Source of the DNA: Cupriavidus plantarum
GTDB taxonomy: Bacteria > Pseudomonadota > Gammaproteobacteria > Burkholderiales > Burkholderiaceae
Length of the DNA stretch: 64,000 nucleotides
NCBI RefSeq assembly: GCF_905397285.1
Contig: NZ_CAJPUX010000003.1
Coordinates: forward strand, 557,770 to 621,769
Direction: 5' to 3'
Shown here: in pieces, positions 16,718 to 25,850 of the stretch
How positions within the stretch are numbered: the first letter of the stretch is position 1
Layout of the letters: every line of letters starts with the position of its first letter
Program-made: the position numbers and the translations under genes
The notes under the pieces: generated by a model
Database searches by the model: none
What the model was told of the DNA's origin: nothing
Seen by the model: only the letters and a program-made list of their open reading frames with translations

Positions 16718-17362
16718 TTACTGCAAAGGGAGGATCAGGATGCCAGTCGCGGCCGGGCGCGCGCGCATGGCCGCGAGCCAGCGTTCCAGATGCGGACGTT
16801 CGGTATGCGGTACCGGAGAGCCGAACCAGCGGTGGGCGGCGCAGGCGAGCGAGATATCGGCCATCGTGAAACGATCGCCGCCGATAAACGGCTTGTCCGC
16901 GAGCGCGGCGTCCAGCATGGCCGCGAGCGGCTCCGTACGCGCGCACGACGCCGCGATCGCCGCTTCATCGCGCGCTTCCAAGGGACCGCGGACCGTCTGC
17001 AGGAATGCGCCAACCATGGCGGGACTGAAGGCAGTGGTCTGCCAATCCATCCAGCGGTCGGCCGAGGCGCGCGCCTTGACGTCTGCCGGCCACAGCGTGC
17101 CTTCCCCATAGCGCGCGCACAGATAGCGCACGATCGCGTTCGATTCCCACAGCACGAAGGGCTCGCCGCCCACATCGGTGCCGCGGAAGTCCTCGATGAC
17201 TGGGATCATCCGGTTCGGGTTGAGCCGGACATACGCTTCGGTATCGAGCTCGCCGCGGACGTGGCCGATATCGATACGCTCGTGGTCGAGGTGCAGCTCG
17301 CGGGCGCACCAGACCACCTTCTGCACGTTGATCGACGACAGCCGGCCCCAGATGCGGAGCAT
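16718..17362 (-). CDS. glutathione S-transferase family protein
   Basis: A cytosolic GST. Residues 1-80 form the thioredoxin-like domain (MLRIWGRLSSINVQKVVW, with the Ser of SSIN as candidate catalytic residue; cis-Pro in NRMIPVIED; glutathione-contact WESNAIVRYL). Residues 90-214 form the helical domain with the N-capping motif GGDRFTMADISLA. The substrate cannot be predicted. I start at the ATG at 17362, where the first beta-strand begins. An upstream in-frame ATG at 17407, 8 nt past the preceding stop, would add 15 unconserved residues. It follows the aminotransferase on the same strand and is probably co-transcribed. Confidence 0.87.
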   Translation of the reverse strand: MLRIWGRLSSINVQKVVWCARELHLDHERIDIGHVRGELDTEAYVRLNPNRMIPVIEDFRGTDVGGEPFVLWESNAIVRYLCARYGEGTLWPADVKARASADRWMDWQTTAFSPAMVGAFLQTVRGPLEARDEAAIAASCARTEPLAAMLDAALADKPFIGGDRFTMADISLACAAHRWFGSPVPHTERPHLERWLAAMRARPAATGILILPLQ

Positions 17363-17414
17363 CCCCTGGCCCTGGCCGTCATCGGAAGCGAGGTCTGGAT
17401 ACGCCATCTTGCGC

Positions 17415-18602
17415 TCAGGCCGCGCGAGGTTGGGGCGACGCCTGCGCGATGGCTTCGCGGAACAGCTCGCCGAGGATCGTCACGCCCTGCTCGATGCGCT
17501 CGGGCGGCACCGTCACGAACGCGAGGCGAAGCGTGTTCTTGCGCGGCGCGCCCGCGTAGAACGGCGCGCCCGGCACGTAGGCCACGTTACGGCGCACGGC
17601 TTCCTCGAGGATCTTCATGCTGTCCAGGCCTTCGGGCAGCTCGACCCAGATGAACATGCCGCCTTCCGGGCGATTCCACGTGACGCCGGCCGGCATATGG
17701 CGCGTCAGGGCGTCCAGCATGACCTCGCACTGCTTGCCGTACAGGTCGCGAATGGTCGGGATATGGCGCTCGAGCAGGCCGTCGCGCACGCTCTCGTAGG
17801 CGAGGCGCTGCGTGAAGCTCGGCGTATGCAGGTCCGACGCCTGCTTGGCCTGGCACAGCTTGAAATGCAGCTCGGGCGGCGCGATCACGAAGCCGAGGCG
17901 CAGGCCCGGGGCGAGGATCTTCGAGAACGAACCCATGTAGATCACGCCATCCGGGTTCATCGACAGCAGCGTCGGCAACTGGTCGCCCGTGTAGCTGAGT
18001 TCGCCGTAGGGATCGTCTTCGACGATGAGGAGGTCCAGTTCCTTCGCGCGCGCGATCAGCGCCTGTCGGCGCTCCAGCGGCAGGCGGCGGCCGGTCGGAT
18101 TCTGGAAATTCGGCAGCGCGTACAGGAAGCGCGCGCCGTGGGTCAGTTCACGCGTCAGCGCATCGGGCAGCAGGCCGCGTTCGTCGGTCGGCACCGACAC
18201 GAATTCGGGTTCGAACAGCGAGAAGGCCTGCAGCGCGCCGAGGTAGCTCGGCGTCTCGACCAGCACGGGGCTGCCCGGGTCGATCATGACCTTCGCGATC
18301 AGGTCGAGCGCCTGCTGCGAGCCGGTCGTGATCAGCACACGTTCCACCCCCACGTTGTAGCGTTTCGCCACGAACTCGCGCAGCGGCAGATACCCCTCCG
18401 TGGAGGCGTACTGCAGCGCGGCCTGCGGGTTGTCGGCGAATACACGGGCTACCGCGGCTTCCATCGCCGCTACCGGGAACGATGCCGGAGAGGGCAGGCC
18501 GCCGGCGAAGGAAATGACTTCCGGACGCTCGGTGACCTTCAGGATTTCGCGGATGGCCGAGCTGGTGAGTTGCTGAGCCCGGCGGGAGATAGCCCATTTC
18601 AT
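17415..18602 (-). CDS. PLP-dependent aminotransferase (2-aminoadipate transaminase type)
   Basis: A 395-aa fold-type I aminotransferase without a DNA-binding domain. The opening ISFAGGLPSPASFP, the segment ALPNFQNPTG, the aspartate of VEDDPYGEL and the PLP lysine in GSFSKILAPGLRLGF match the LysN/2-aminoadipate aminotransferase subgroup, which also takes aromatic and branched amino acids. Substrate is not determinable here. The start at 18602 gives MKWAISRRA, typical of the subgroup. It is followed within 10-60 nt by the GST and preceded by the RidA-like gene, which commonly accompanies PLP enzymes that release reactive enamines. Confidence 0.87.
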   Translation of the reverse strand: MKWAISRRAQQLTSSAIREILKVTERPEVISFAGGLPSPASFPVAAMEAAVARVFADNPQAALQYASTEGYLPLREFVAKRYNVGVERVLITTGSQQALDLIAKVMIDPGSPVLVETPSYLGALQAFSLFEPEFVSVPTDERGLLPDALTRELTHGARFLYALPNFQNPTGRRLPLERRQALIARAKELDLLIVEDDPYGELSYTGDQLPTLLSMNPDGVIYMGSFSKILAPGLRLGFVIAPPELHFKLCQAKQASDLHTPSFTQRLAYESVRDGLLERHIPTIRDLYGKQCEVMLDALTRHMPAGVTWNRPEGGMFIWVELPEGLDSMKILEEAVRRNVAYVPGAPFYAGAPRKNTLRLAFVTVPPERIEQGVTILGELFREAIAQASPQPRAA

Positions 18603-18649
18603 GATGTGTCTCTACTGGTCGTGGGGGTGAATCGTATGGGGGTGCTACG

Positions 18650-19105
18650 TTACTTGACTTCGACGATCATCTCGATCTCGACGCATGCGCCAAGCGGAAT
18701 CTGCGCCACGCCAAACGCGCTGCGCGCGTGCTTGCCCTTTTCGCCGAACACTTCCACGAGGAATTCCGAGCAGCCGTTGGTGACCAGATGCTGTTCGGTG
18801 AATTCGAGCGTGGAATTGACGAGGCTCATGACCTTGACGATGCGCGTGACGCGGTTCAGGTCGCCGACATGGGCGTGCAGCGTGGCCAGCAGGTCGATGG
18901 CGATGGCGCGCGCGGCCGCCTGGCCGGTCGGGACGTCGATATCCTTGCCGAGCTTGCCGACCCAGGGCTTGCCATCCTTCTTCGCGATGTGGCCCGACAG
19001 GAAGACCGTGTTGCCGGTCTGCGCGGCCATCACATAGGCGGCGGCCGGTGCGCCCGCGTTGGGCAGTTCCACGCCGAGGCGCGAGAGGGTGTCATAGACG
19101 GACAT
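18650..19105 (-). CDS. RidA/YjgF family protein
   Basis: A 151-aa member of the YjgF/YER057c/UK114 superfamily. RidA proteins hydrolyse enamine/imine intermediates that leak from PLP enzymes, but several subgroups lack that activity. The region GNTVFLSGHIAKKDGKPWVGKLGKD, the conserved middle (VGDLNRVTRIVKVMSLVN) and the end AFGVAQIPLGACVEIEMIVEV fit the family. The catalytic Arg at the canonical position (TRxxxGVA) is replaced, as RSAFGVAQIPLG shows an Arg three residues upstream. It lies upstream of the aminotransferase on the same strand, and downstream of the EamA exporter, in a probable operon. Confidence 0.85.
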   Translation of the reverse strand: MSVYDTLSRLGVELPNAGAPAAAYVMAAQTGNTVFLSGHIAKKDGKPWVGKLGKDIDVPTGQAAARAIAIDLLATLHAHVGDLNRVTRIVKVMSLVNSTLEFTEQHLVTNGCSEFLVEVFGEKGKHARSAFGVAQIPLGACVEIEMIVEVK

Positions 19106-19115
19106 GCATTCTCCT

Positions 19116-20099
19116 TCAGTGAAAACGTCCCGGGGCGGTGGGATTCGTGCGCGCGGGGGATGCCGGGGCTGCCGACGCAGCCGCTCTGGGCGCCGTCGCG
19201 CCGGTCACGGCGGCACGCCGGCCTAGCGCCACGACGGCGATCACGGCCATCGCAAATCCGACCGTCGCGGCATCGAGCGGCTCGCCCAGAATCAGTGCGC
19301 CGCCGGCCAGTGTGAGAAACGGTTGCAGCAATTGTATCTGGCCGACGCGGGCCACGCCGCCTTTTGCCAGTCCGGCGTACCAGAACAGGAAGCCAACGAA
19401 CATCGAGAACACGGACACATACGCCATGCCCAGCCACGCGCGCGGAGAGGCGGCGGCGATGGCGGCGGCGTCCGCATGGGCGAGCCAGGCCACCACGGGA
19501 ACGAGCACCGGCAGCGAAACCACGAGCGCCCAGCTGATGGTTTCGAGCCCGCCGAGTTCGCGCGAGAGCTTGCCGCCTTCGGCATAGCCGAGCGCGCCGA
19601 GCACGACGGCCGCGAACAGATACCAGTCCGCGTGCTGCAGGCCGCCCGCGCCCTGCCACAGCGCGAAGCCGACCACGAGCGCGCTGCCCGCGAGCGCGGA
19701 CAGCCAGAAGGCGAACGACGGCCGCTCCTGCCCGAACCATGCCGCGAACACGGCCGTGGCGAGCGGCAGCAGGCCGATGACGATGGCGCCGTGCGCGGCG
19801 GGGACTTCGCGCATCGCGAGCGACGAGAACACAGGGAAGCCGACGACCACGCCAATGGCGGTGACGATCAATCGCGGCCACTGACGGCCGCGCGGGCGAC
19901 GGTCCGCGGCCAGTGCGCCGCGTATGGCCAGCAGGCCCAGCGCGAGCGCGGCGGCAATGACCGCGCGGGCGAGCGCGACGAACAGCGCGTCGAACTCCGC
20001 CACGGCCATGCGCGTGAAGGGCAGCGTCTGGCTGAAAATGGCCACGCCGATGAAGCCGAGCAGCATGCCGCCGGCAGGGGGTTGCGAGCGTTGGGTCAT
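19116..20099 (-). CDS. EamA family (DMT superfamily) transporter
   Basis: A 327-aa inner-membrane protein with about ten hydrophobic segments arranged as two EamA repeats (roughly residues 12-145 and 160-295), the layout of drug/metabolite exporters. Proline- and glycine-rich turns such as VPAAHGAIVIGLLPL and FLFWYAGLAKGGVARVGQIQLLQPFLT match the family, the second strongly. The Ala/Thr-rich C-terminal 35 residues are a cytosolic tail. Start ATG at 20099 (MTQRSQPPAGG). The neighbouring LysE-type exporter, AlaX protein and MocR regulator suggest amino-acid export, but no substrate can be fixed. Confidence 0.85.
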   Translation of the reverse strand: MTQRSQPPAGGMLLGFIGVAIFSQTLPFTRMAVAEFDALFVALARAVIAAALALGLLAIRGALAADRRPRGRQWPRLIVTAIGVVVGFPVFSSLAMREVPAAHGAIVIGLLPLATAVFAAWFGQERPSFAFWLSALAGSALVVGFALWQGAGGLQHADWYLFAAVVLGALGYAEGGKLSRELGGLETISWALVVSLPVLVPVVAWLAHADAAAIAAASPRAWLGMAYVSVFSMFVGFLFWYAGLAKGGVARVGQIQLLQPFLTLAGGALILGEPLDAATVGFAMAVIAVVALGRRAAVTGATAPRAAASAAPASPARTNPTAPGRFH

Positions 20100-20113
20100 G
20101 GCGACTCCCTCGG

Positions 20114-20752
20114 TCAATGGGCGCCCGGGCGCGCGCCCACGGCGATCCAGACGGCGGTGAGGCCGAGCGCGAGCCCCATCACGCGGTTGAACCATGCCAC
20201 GCGGTTGCCATGCGCGAGCCAACGGCGCAGAGAGGCGCCCAGCACGCCATAAAAGCCGTTGCTGATAAAGCCGAGCGTCGCGAACACCGCGCTGACGAGC
20301 AGCGCGCGATGCAGCGCGGACGGCGCGCCGGCCATGTACGACGCGGCCACAGCTAGCGACAGCATCCATGCCTTGATGTTGGCGTATTGCAGCGCCGCCG
20401 ACTGCCAGACGGTCAACGGCCGCAGCACCTGCTTTTCCGATAGCGCGCTGCTGCGCGCGATGCGCAAGGCCAGCCAGAGCAGATAGATCACGCCCAGCAC
20501 ATGGATCAGCGTGGCGAGCCATGGGCTTGCGAGGATCAGCGCGCCGACGCCGGCCGCGCACAGCGCGACGATGCTCGCGAAGCCGATCGACACGCCGACG
20601 CTGTGCGGCAGGGTGGCGCGCGCGCCGAAATTCGCGCCGGTGACGGCGGCAATGGTGGTATTGGGGCCGGGCGTGAACGTGCCGGCGACCAGCAGCGTGA
20701 CGAGCGCGATGAATTGTTCGGCGGGCAGGCCGGTGAGCCAGACGTTGTTCAT
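20114..20752 (-). CDS. LysE/RhtB family amino-acid exporter
   Basis: A 212-aa inner-membrane protein with six hydrophobic segments. The N-terminal family motif is clear: LVAGTFTPGPNTTIAAVTGANFG (residues 20-42), the GPN loop of LysE/RhtB exporters. A second motif LGVIYLLWLALRIAR follows at about residue 85. These transporters export amino acids or related compounds by proton exchange. Start ATG at 20752 overlaps the stop region of the alanyl-tRNA editing gene by 4 nt, so the two are translationally coupled. The next gene, EamA, begins 15 nt downstream. Confidence 0.88.
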   Translation of the reverse strand: MNNVWLTGLPAEQFIALVTLLVAGTFTPGPNTTIAAVTGANFGARATLPHSVGVSIGFASIVALCAAGVGALILASPWLATLIHVLGVIYLLWLALRIARSSALSEKQVLRPLTVWQSAALQYANIKAWMLSLAVAASYMAGAPSALHRALLVSAVFATLGFISNGFYGVLGASLRRWLAHGNRVAWFNRVMGLALGLTAVWIAVGARPGAH

Positions 20753-21465
20753 GCGAAATTCACGACCACGCGGCGGTTGGTGCGGCTTTTCTTTTCGATC
20801 TTCGTGACGACGATCGCGCCGATCTCGCGCGTGTTGGCCACATGCGTGCCGCCGCAGGGCTGCCTGTCGACGCCGGGGATATCGATGATGCGGATGGTGT
20901 CGGTGCCGGCCGGCGGCGCGGCGCCGATCGTGCGAACGAGGTCCGGCTGCGCGGCCAGCGCTTCCGGCGTGATGCGGTCGATGCGGATGTCCGTCTGCGC
21001 GTCGATCAGCGCGTTGAGGCGCGTGGTGAGGTCCGCCTTGTCGAGCGTCGATTCCGGCAGATCGAAGTCGATGCGCGCCGAGTCCGGCGAGATACCGCAG
21101 CCCGTCACGGGCACGGGGATCAGGGAGCCGAGCAGATGCAGGCACGTATGCAGCCGCATCAGGCGATGGCGCCGCGTCCAGTCGATCGTCACGGTCACGC
21201 GATCGCCCACCGCGGGGCGCGCCGAATCGGGCGCCAGCACGTGGACGATGCGCGTGCGGTCGTCGGCGTAGACGGTGTCGGCGATGGCCACGGTGCTGCC
21301 GTCCGCGAGCGTAAGCGTGCCCGTGTCGCCGGCCTGTCCGCCGCTGCGCGCGTAGCACACGGTCTGGTCGAGCTCGATGCCGTCGTCCCCCGCCGCGATG
21401 ACCGTGGCTTCGCACGCGGTCAGGTAGGCGTCATCGTCGAATCGCTTGCGGGTGGGGGCGGGCAT
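20749..21465 (-). CDS. alanyl-tRNA editing protein (AlaX family)
   Basis: A 238-aa free-standing editing domain related to the second half of alanyl-tRNA synthetase, which hydrolyses mischarged Ser- (or Gly-) tRNA-Ala. The zinc-binding residues are present: HTCLH (HxxxH) at about residue 105 and CGGTH (CxxxH) at about residue 207, together with ARSGGQAGDTG at residue 39, a conserved substrate-pocket loop. No tRNA-binding or synthetase domain is attached. It is coupled to the LysE-type exporter, a pairing that suggests a response to excess toxic amino acid. Start ATG at 21465. Confidence 0.9.
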   Translation of the reverse strand: MPAPTRKRFDDDAYLTACEATVIAAGDDGIELDQTVCYARSGGQAGDTGTLTLADGSTVAIADTVYADDRTRIVHVLAPDSARPAVGDRVTVTIDWTRRHRLMRLHTCLHLLGSLIPVPVTGCGISPDSARIDFDLPESTLDKADLTTRLNALIDAQTDIRIDRITPEALAAQPDLVRTIGAAPPAGTDTIRIIDIPGVDRQPCGGTHVANTREIGAIVVTKIEKKSRTNRRVVVNFA

Positions 21466-21498
21466 CGGGGGTCTCCGGGGTCTTCTTTGAGGGGTGGC

Positions 21499-22185
21499 CT
21501 ACTGCAGCGTTTTCACGCCATCTTTGGTTTCGATCTCGGCGCGCAACCATGGCACGCCTTCGGTCTGTTCGATCGCGATGAGATGCTCCGCGCCGATCCA
21601 TGCCAGGCCCTGTCGCAGCAGTTCCGCGTGCGGATGGCTGCCGTGCAGCCTGCGCAACGCGAGGTCCTGCCGCGGCAGGGTCTTGCCGGGATAGTCGGGC
21701 ACGTCCCACTGGATCAGCGTGGGAAACACGCCGTCGCCCGCGCTGGCTGCTTCGCCTTGCCATGCGGGCAGCGCACCGTCATCGGGCACGGTCAGGCGCC
21801 AGTGCAGGTTGCCGCGCGACATCGGGATGACCGGCGCGATTCGCTCCGGATACTGGGCCTGCCAGCGCGACAGGTCGGCTGGGCGCTCCACGCGCGCCGC
21901 CCAGTGCAGCAGGAACGGGCCATCGCGCAGGCGCTGCCGCACGAGTTCGCCGTCGAGGCCGAACCAGCGCGGCCGCTGGGGTGCGTTGTCTCCCGTGGCT
22001 GCCGGGTCGATCGCAATGACTTCCAGATAGATGCCGCCATACATGCCAAGCACGCGGTTGTGCGTGCCCATGCGCGCATGCGCGCCACCGCCGGCCGGCG
22101 CAACGCCGAGCCTGGCGGCAACGTACTCGGCGCCGGTGTCGAGGTCCGGCGCGGCAATCACGAGGTGGTCCAGGGCGAGTGTCAT
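21499..22185 (-). CDS. VOC/glyoxalase-like domain protein
   Basis: A 228-aa protein of the vicinal oxygen chelate superfamily (Glyoxalase_3-like type). It opens with ALDHLVIAAPDLDTGAEYVAARLGV (the family's first strand and helix) and continues with GMYGGIYLEVIAIDP and the segment RWFGLDG. The His at residue 7 and the Glu of YLEV at about residue 57 are candidate metal ligands. Substrate unknown. It starts at ATG 22185, 84 nt from the divergent MocR gene, and lies 34 nt upstream of the AlaX gene on the same strand, so it heads a four-gene unit with AlaX, LysE and EamA. Confidence 0.75.
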   Translation of the reverse strand: MTLALDHLVIAAPDLDTGAEYVAARLGVAPAGGGAHARMGTHNRVLGMYGGIYLEVIAIDPAATGDNAPQRPRWFGLDGELVRQRLRDGPFLLHWAARVERPADLSRWQAQYPERIAPVIPMSRGNLHWRLTVPDDGALPAWQGEAASAGDGVFPTLIQWDVPDYPGKTLPRQDLALRRLHGSHPHAELLRQGLAWIGAEHLIAIEQTEGVPWLRAEIETKDGVKTLQ

Positions 22186-22210
22186 CGTGGGTTGATGGTA
22201 GACAAGGTTC

Positions 22211-22255
22211 TCGGTACAGTACCGGTACAGTTCTGCGGATCGTATTCTGTACAGT
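22211..22255. promoter_or_regulatory. TACAGT repeats, candidate MocR operator
   Basis: The 84-bp divergent gap between the VOC gene and the MocR gene holds three TACAGT motifs at 22215, 22226 and 22250. The first lies inside a palindrome GGTACAGTACC, and the last lies in the perfect 8-bp palindrome CTGTACAG (22247-22254). Repeated and inverted half-sites in this position are characteristic of MocR operators. Binding is inferred. Confidence 0.55.
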
Positions 22256-22269
22256 TGCGGGAGCACCAC

Positions 22270-23796
22270 ATGGAAAGCATCCAGGACGGCACCGAGCGTG
22301 CCGGCCAAGACCGCAAGGATAGTGACAAAGGCGGCGGAAAAGCTAGCGGCGCGAGGTCCTTGCGGCTCGTCATGCCGGGGGCGGATCGGTTGCCCGACCC
22401 CGTGCCATCGGCACAGATGACGCTCGTCGAGCAGCTCACCGAATGGGCGCGGCTCCGCATCGACGAGCGCGTGTTCCGGGCCGGTATGCGGATGCCCTCC
22501 ATCCGGCAGCTGGCGCAGGAGAAGGGCATCTCGCGATTCACCGTCGTGGAGGCCTACGAGCGGCTGGTGGCGCTCGGCTACCTCGAATCGCGCCGCGGCT
22601 CGGGGTTCTACGTGCGCGAGCGCGCGGGCCAGCACGCGGCCGCCATTGCCGCCACCCCGCCGACCTCGCGCGCCATCGACGTCACGTGGCTGCTCCGCAG
22701 CATGTTTCACTCGGCCGAGCCCCACAAGGCGCCGGGCTGGGGCTTCCTGCCCAACGACTGGCTCGACGGCGAACTGGTCGGCAGCGCCTTGCGCGGGCTG
22801 GGAAGACAGCCGGGCAACCACTTTCTTGCCAGCGGCACGCCGCAGGGCTTTCTCCCGCTACGGCAACAGTTGCGCACGCGGCTGGAGGAGCTCGAAATCG
22901 GCGTGACGCCAGAACAGATCGTCATGACGTCGGGCATTACGCAGGCGTTCGACCTCATCGCGCGGCAATTCCTGCATCCGGGCGATGCGGTGCTCGTGGG
23001 GGATCCCGCGTGGTTCGTGATGTTCGCGCGCTTTGCCGCGCAGGGCGCGCAGGTGATTGGCGTGCCGTACACCCAGGACGGCCCTGACCTCGAGGCGCTG
23101 GAGCGCATCGTGCAGGCGCATCGGCCCAAGCTCTTCGTCGTGAATTCCGTGCTGCACAACCCCACCGGCACGTCGCTCTCCGCGGCGCGGGCGTTCCGGC
23201 TGCTGCAACTGGCCGAGCAATACGACTTCCTGATCGTCGAGGACGACATTTACTGCGACCTCTGCCCGCCGGGCCATGCGGCCACGCGGCTGGCCAGCCT
23301 CGACCAGCTGCGGCGGGTGATCTACCTCGGCAGCTTCTCCAAGACGCTCGCGGCCAACCTGCGCGTCGGCTTCCTCGCCGCCAGCCCGGAGCTGGCGGTC
23401 ACGCTGACGGACAGCAAGCTGCTGACCGGCATGGCGACGCCCGAGATCAACGAGCGCGTGCTGTACAAGGTGCTGACCGAGGGCCATTACCGCAAGCACG
23501 TGGAACGCGTGCGGACGCGGTTGGACCGCGCGCGCGACGACACCCGCCGCGCGCTCGAGGATCTGGGTTTGCGCATGTTCCCCGGACAGTCGGCCGGCAT
23601 GTACCTGTGGGCCGATACGGGCCGGGATACCAACGCGATCGCCACCGCCGGGCACGAGGAGGGCTACCTGTTCGCCCCGGGCAGCCTGTTTTCGCCGTCG
23701 CAGCTGCCGTCGGGCTGGATGCGATTCAACGTGGCAAGCAGTTCGGACCCTGGGATGCTGCGGTTCCTGGCCGGCCAGCTCGACCGCCGGCCTTGA
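22270..23796 (+). CDS. MocR-type regulator (GntR wHTH fused to aminotransferase-like domain)
   Basis: A 508-aa PLP-dependent regulator. After a polar tail (residues 1-45), a GntR winged helix (about 50-120) shows RMPSIRQLAQEKGISRFTVVEAYERL and the wing RRGSGFYV. The aminotransferase-like domain (about 150-500) includes the PLP lysine in GSFSKTLAANLRVGF and the Asp of VEDDIYCDL. It is divergent from the VOC-AlaX-LysE-EamA genes and is their likely regulator. The start ATG at 22270 is the one nearest the operator-like repeats; the very long upstream frame from 20842 runs antisense through other genes and is rejected. The last codons overlap the htpG promoter. Confidence 0.9.
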   Translation: MESIQDGTERAGQDRKDSDKGGGKASGARSLRLVMPGADRLPDPVPSAQMTLVEQLTEWARLRIDERVFRAGMRMPSIRQLAQEKGISRFTVVEAYERLVALGYLESRRGSGFYVRERAGQHAAAIAATPPTSRAIDVTWLLRSMFHSAEPHKAPGWGFLPNDWLDGELVGSALRGLGRQPGNHFLASGTPQGFLPLRQQLRTRLEELEIGVTPEQIVMTSGITQAFDLIARQFLHPGDAVLVGDPAWFVMFARFAAQGAQVIGVPYTQDGPDLEALERIVQAHRPKLFVVNSVLHNPTGTSLSAARAFRLLQLAEQYDFLIVEDDIYCDLCPPGHAATRLASLDQLRRVIYLGSFSKTLAANLRVGFLAASPELAVTLTDSKLLTGMATPEINERVLYKVLTEGHYRKHVERVRTRLDRARDDTRRALEDLGLRMFPGQSAGMYLWADTGRDTNAIATAGHEEGYLFAPGSLFSPSQLPSGWMRFNVASSSDPGMLRFLAGQLDRRP

Positions 23797-23820
23797 AATC
23801 TCCGGGCCGCGTCCCTATTT
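23792..23820 (+). promoter_or_regulatory. sigma-32-like heat-shock promoter of htpG
   Basis: CTTGAA (23792-23797) is followed 15 nt later by CCCTATTT (23813-23820), one change from the sigma-32 -10 consensus CCCCATNT, with suitable spacing. The -35 half overlaps the TGA stop codon of the preceding MocR gene. It lies about 80 nt before htpG, a well-known member of the heat-shock regulon, which makes a chance match less likely. Confidence 0.62.
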
Positions 23821-23898
23821 CACCGCACATCGACCCCGCGCCGCTTTGACCGGCCGGGGCATTGACCTGTCGATTGTTTCGTTTTCAAGAGGAGAACC

Positions 23899-25800
23899 AT
23901 GACCGCGCCGCACGAGACGATGAGCTTCCAGGCGGAAGTGAAGCAACTGCTGCACCTGATGATCCACTCGCTGTACAGCAACAAGGAAATTTTCCTGCGC
24001 GAGCTGGTATCCAACGCCTCCGACGCCACCGACAAACTGCGTTTCGAGGCCATCGCCAATCCGTCGCTGCTCGAGAACGATGCCGACCTGGCCATCAGGA
24101 TCGAAGCCGACGCCGCGACCCGCACGCTGAAGATCACCGACAACGGTATCGGCATGAGCCGCGACGAGGCCATCCGCAACCTCGGCACGATCGCGCGTTC
24201 GGGCACCAAGGAATTCTTCCAGCAGTTATCGGGCGACCAGCAGAAGGACGCCGCGCTGATCGGCCAGTTTGGCGTGGGCTTCTATTCGGCGTTTATCGTT
24301 GCCGACAAGGTCACGGTGGAAACGCGCCGCGCGGGTCTTGGCGCGGACGAGGCCGTCCGCTGGGAAAGCACGGGCGATGGCGAGTTCACCATTGACGCGA
24401 TTTCGCGCGCCGAGCGCGGCACCACCATCACGCTGCATCTGCGTGAAGGCGAGGACGACTTCCTGTCGTCGTATCGCCTGCGCCATATCATCCAGAAGTA
24501 CTCGGACCATATCTCGCTGCCGATCCGCATGCCCAAGGAAGAGTGGGACGCGGAGTCGAGCACTCACAAGGCCACGGGCGAGTGGGAAAGCGTGAACCAG
24601 GCGAGCGCGCTCTGGACGCGCAACAAGAGCGATATCACCGACGAGCAATATCAGGCGTTCTACCAGCACCTGTCGCATGACAATCAGGCGCCGCTGACGT
24701 GGACGCACAACCGTGTGGAAGGCCGCAGCGAATATACCCAACTGCTGTACATCCCCGCGCGCGCGCCGTTCGATCTGTTCGATCGCAATCACAAGGCTGG
24801 ACTGAAGCTGTACGTGAAGCGCGTGTTCATCATGGACGATGCGGACCAGCTGCTGCCGGCGTACCTGCGCTTCGTCAAGGGCGTGGTGGACTCCGCCGAT
24901 CTGCCGCTGAACGTGTCGCGCGAACTGCTGCAGGAATCGCGCGACGTGAAGGCGATTCGCGAGGGCTGCACGAAGCGCGTGCTGTCGATGCTGGAGTCGC
25001 TGGCGGACAGCGAAGACGAAGCCGATCGCGCCAAGTACACGACCTTCTGGGAGCAGTTCGGTCAGGTGCTGAAGGAGGGCGTGGGCGAGGATCATGCGAA
25101 CGCCGAGCGCATCGCCAAACTGCTGCGCTTTGCGTCGACGCACGCGGACACCGCGGAGCAGTCGGTGTCGCTTGCTGCGTACGTCGGCCGCATGAAGGAA
25201 GGGCAGGACAAGATCTACTACGTCACCGCCGACACGTGGGCGGCCGCGAAGTCGAGCCCGCACCTCGAGGTCTTCCGCAAGAAGGGCATCGAGGTCCTGC
25301 TGCTGACGGAGCGCGTGGACGAGTGGATGCTGTCGTTCCTGCGCGACTTCGACGGCAAGGAACTCGTCTCCGTGGCACGCGGCGATCTGGACCTCGGCAC
25401 GCTGGCCGATGCAGAAGAGAAGGCCGAGCAGGAGAAGGCCGAAACCGAATGGAAGGAAGTGGTCGACCGCGCGAAGACCGTGCTGGAAGGCAAGGCCAAG
25501 GACGTACGGGTGACCCTGCGCCTGACCGAATCGGCCTCGTGCCTCGTGTCCGATGACGGCGACATGAGCGGCTACCTGCAACGCCTGCTGAAGCAAGCTG
25601 GCCAAAAGGCCCCGGACGCCCAGCCGATCCTCGAATTGAACCCCGAGCACGCGCTGGTGAAGAAACTGCGCGACATCCCGGATGGCGACGCCTTCGGCGA
25701 CCGCGTGCGGGTGCTGTTCGATCAGGCACTGCTGGCGGAAGGCGGCATGCTGGACGATCCGGCGGCTTATGTGCAACGGGTGAATCGTTTGCTGGCCTAA
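23899..25800 (+). CDS. htpG: molecular chaperone HtpG (Hsp90)
   Basis: A 633-aa bacterial Hsp90, an ATP-dependent cytosolic chaperone. The GHKL ATPase domain (1-230) shows the Mg/ATP Asn/Asp residues in [16 protein letters not shown], then [26 protein letters not shown] and the glycine-rich lid [14 protein letters not shown]. The middle domain (about 235-500) contains the ATP gamma-phosphate-contacting arginine region [20 protein letters not shown], and the C-terminal dimerisation domain follows. Its length is normal. A sigma-32-like promoter precedes it and a hairpin terminator follows. Start ATG at 23899 has AGGAG upstream. Confidence 0.97.
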   Translation: MTAPHETMSFQAEVKQLLHLMIHSLYSNKEIFLRELVSNASDATDKLRFEAIANPSLLENDADLAIRIEADAATRTLKITDNGIGMSRDEAIRNLGTIARSGTKEFFQQLSGDQQKDAALIGQFGVGFYSAFIVADKVTVETRRAGLGADEAVRWESTGDGEFTIDAISRAERGTTITLHLREGEDDFLSSYRLRHIIQKYSDHISLPIRMPKEEWDAESSTHKATGEWESVNQASALWTRNKSDITDEQYQAFYQHLSHDNQAPLTWTHNRVEGRSEYTQLLYIPARAPFDLFDRNHKAGLKLYVKRVFIMDDADQLLPAYLRFVKGVVDSADLPLNVSRELLQESRDVKAIREGCTKRVLSMLESLADSEDEADRAKYTTFWEQFGQVLKEGVGEDHANAERIAKLLRFASTHADTAEQSVSLAAYVGRMKEGQDKIYYVTADTWAAAKSSPHLEVFRKKGIEVLLLTERVDEWMLSFLRDFDGKELVSVARGDLDLGTLADAEEKAEQEKAETEWKEVVDRAKTVLEGKAKDVRVTLRLTESASCLVSDDGDMSGYLQRLLKQAGQKAPDAQPILELNPEHALVKKLRDIPDGDAFGDRVRVLFDQALLAEGGMLDDPAAYVQRVNRLLA

Positions 25801-25809
25801 GGGTTTGAT

Positions 25810-25835
25810 CCCCTCTCCCTCGTCGGGGAGAGGGG
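25810..25835. terminator. terminator-like hairpin after htpG
   Basis: CCCCTCTCCC / GGGAGAGGGG-type inverted repeat with a 10-bp stem and short TCGTC loop. It begins 10 nt past the htpG stop codon. No T-run follows. It abuts the putative start of the next gene, so its 3' arm (GGGGAGAGGGG) is also the only purine-rich stretch available as a ribosome binding site there. Confidence 0.65.
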
Positions 25836-25850
25836 TTGCAACGCGACCAC

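Noticed and set aside
20842..22269. Long N-terminal extension of the MocR frame
   Set aside because: It runs antisense through the AlaX and VOC genes. The real start at 22270 is next to the operator repeats and the family N-terminus.
24226..25776. 516-codon frame antisense to htpG
   Set aside because: Shadow of htpG, His/Arg/Leu-rich with no recognisable domain.
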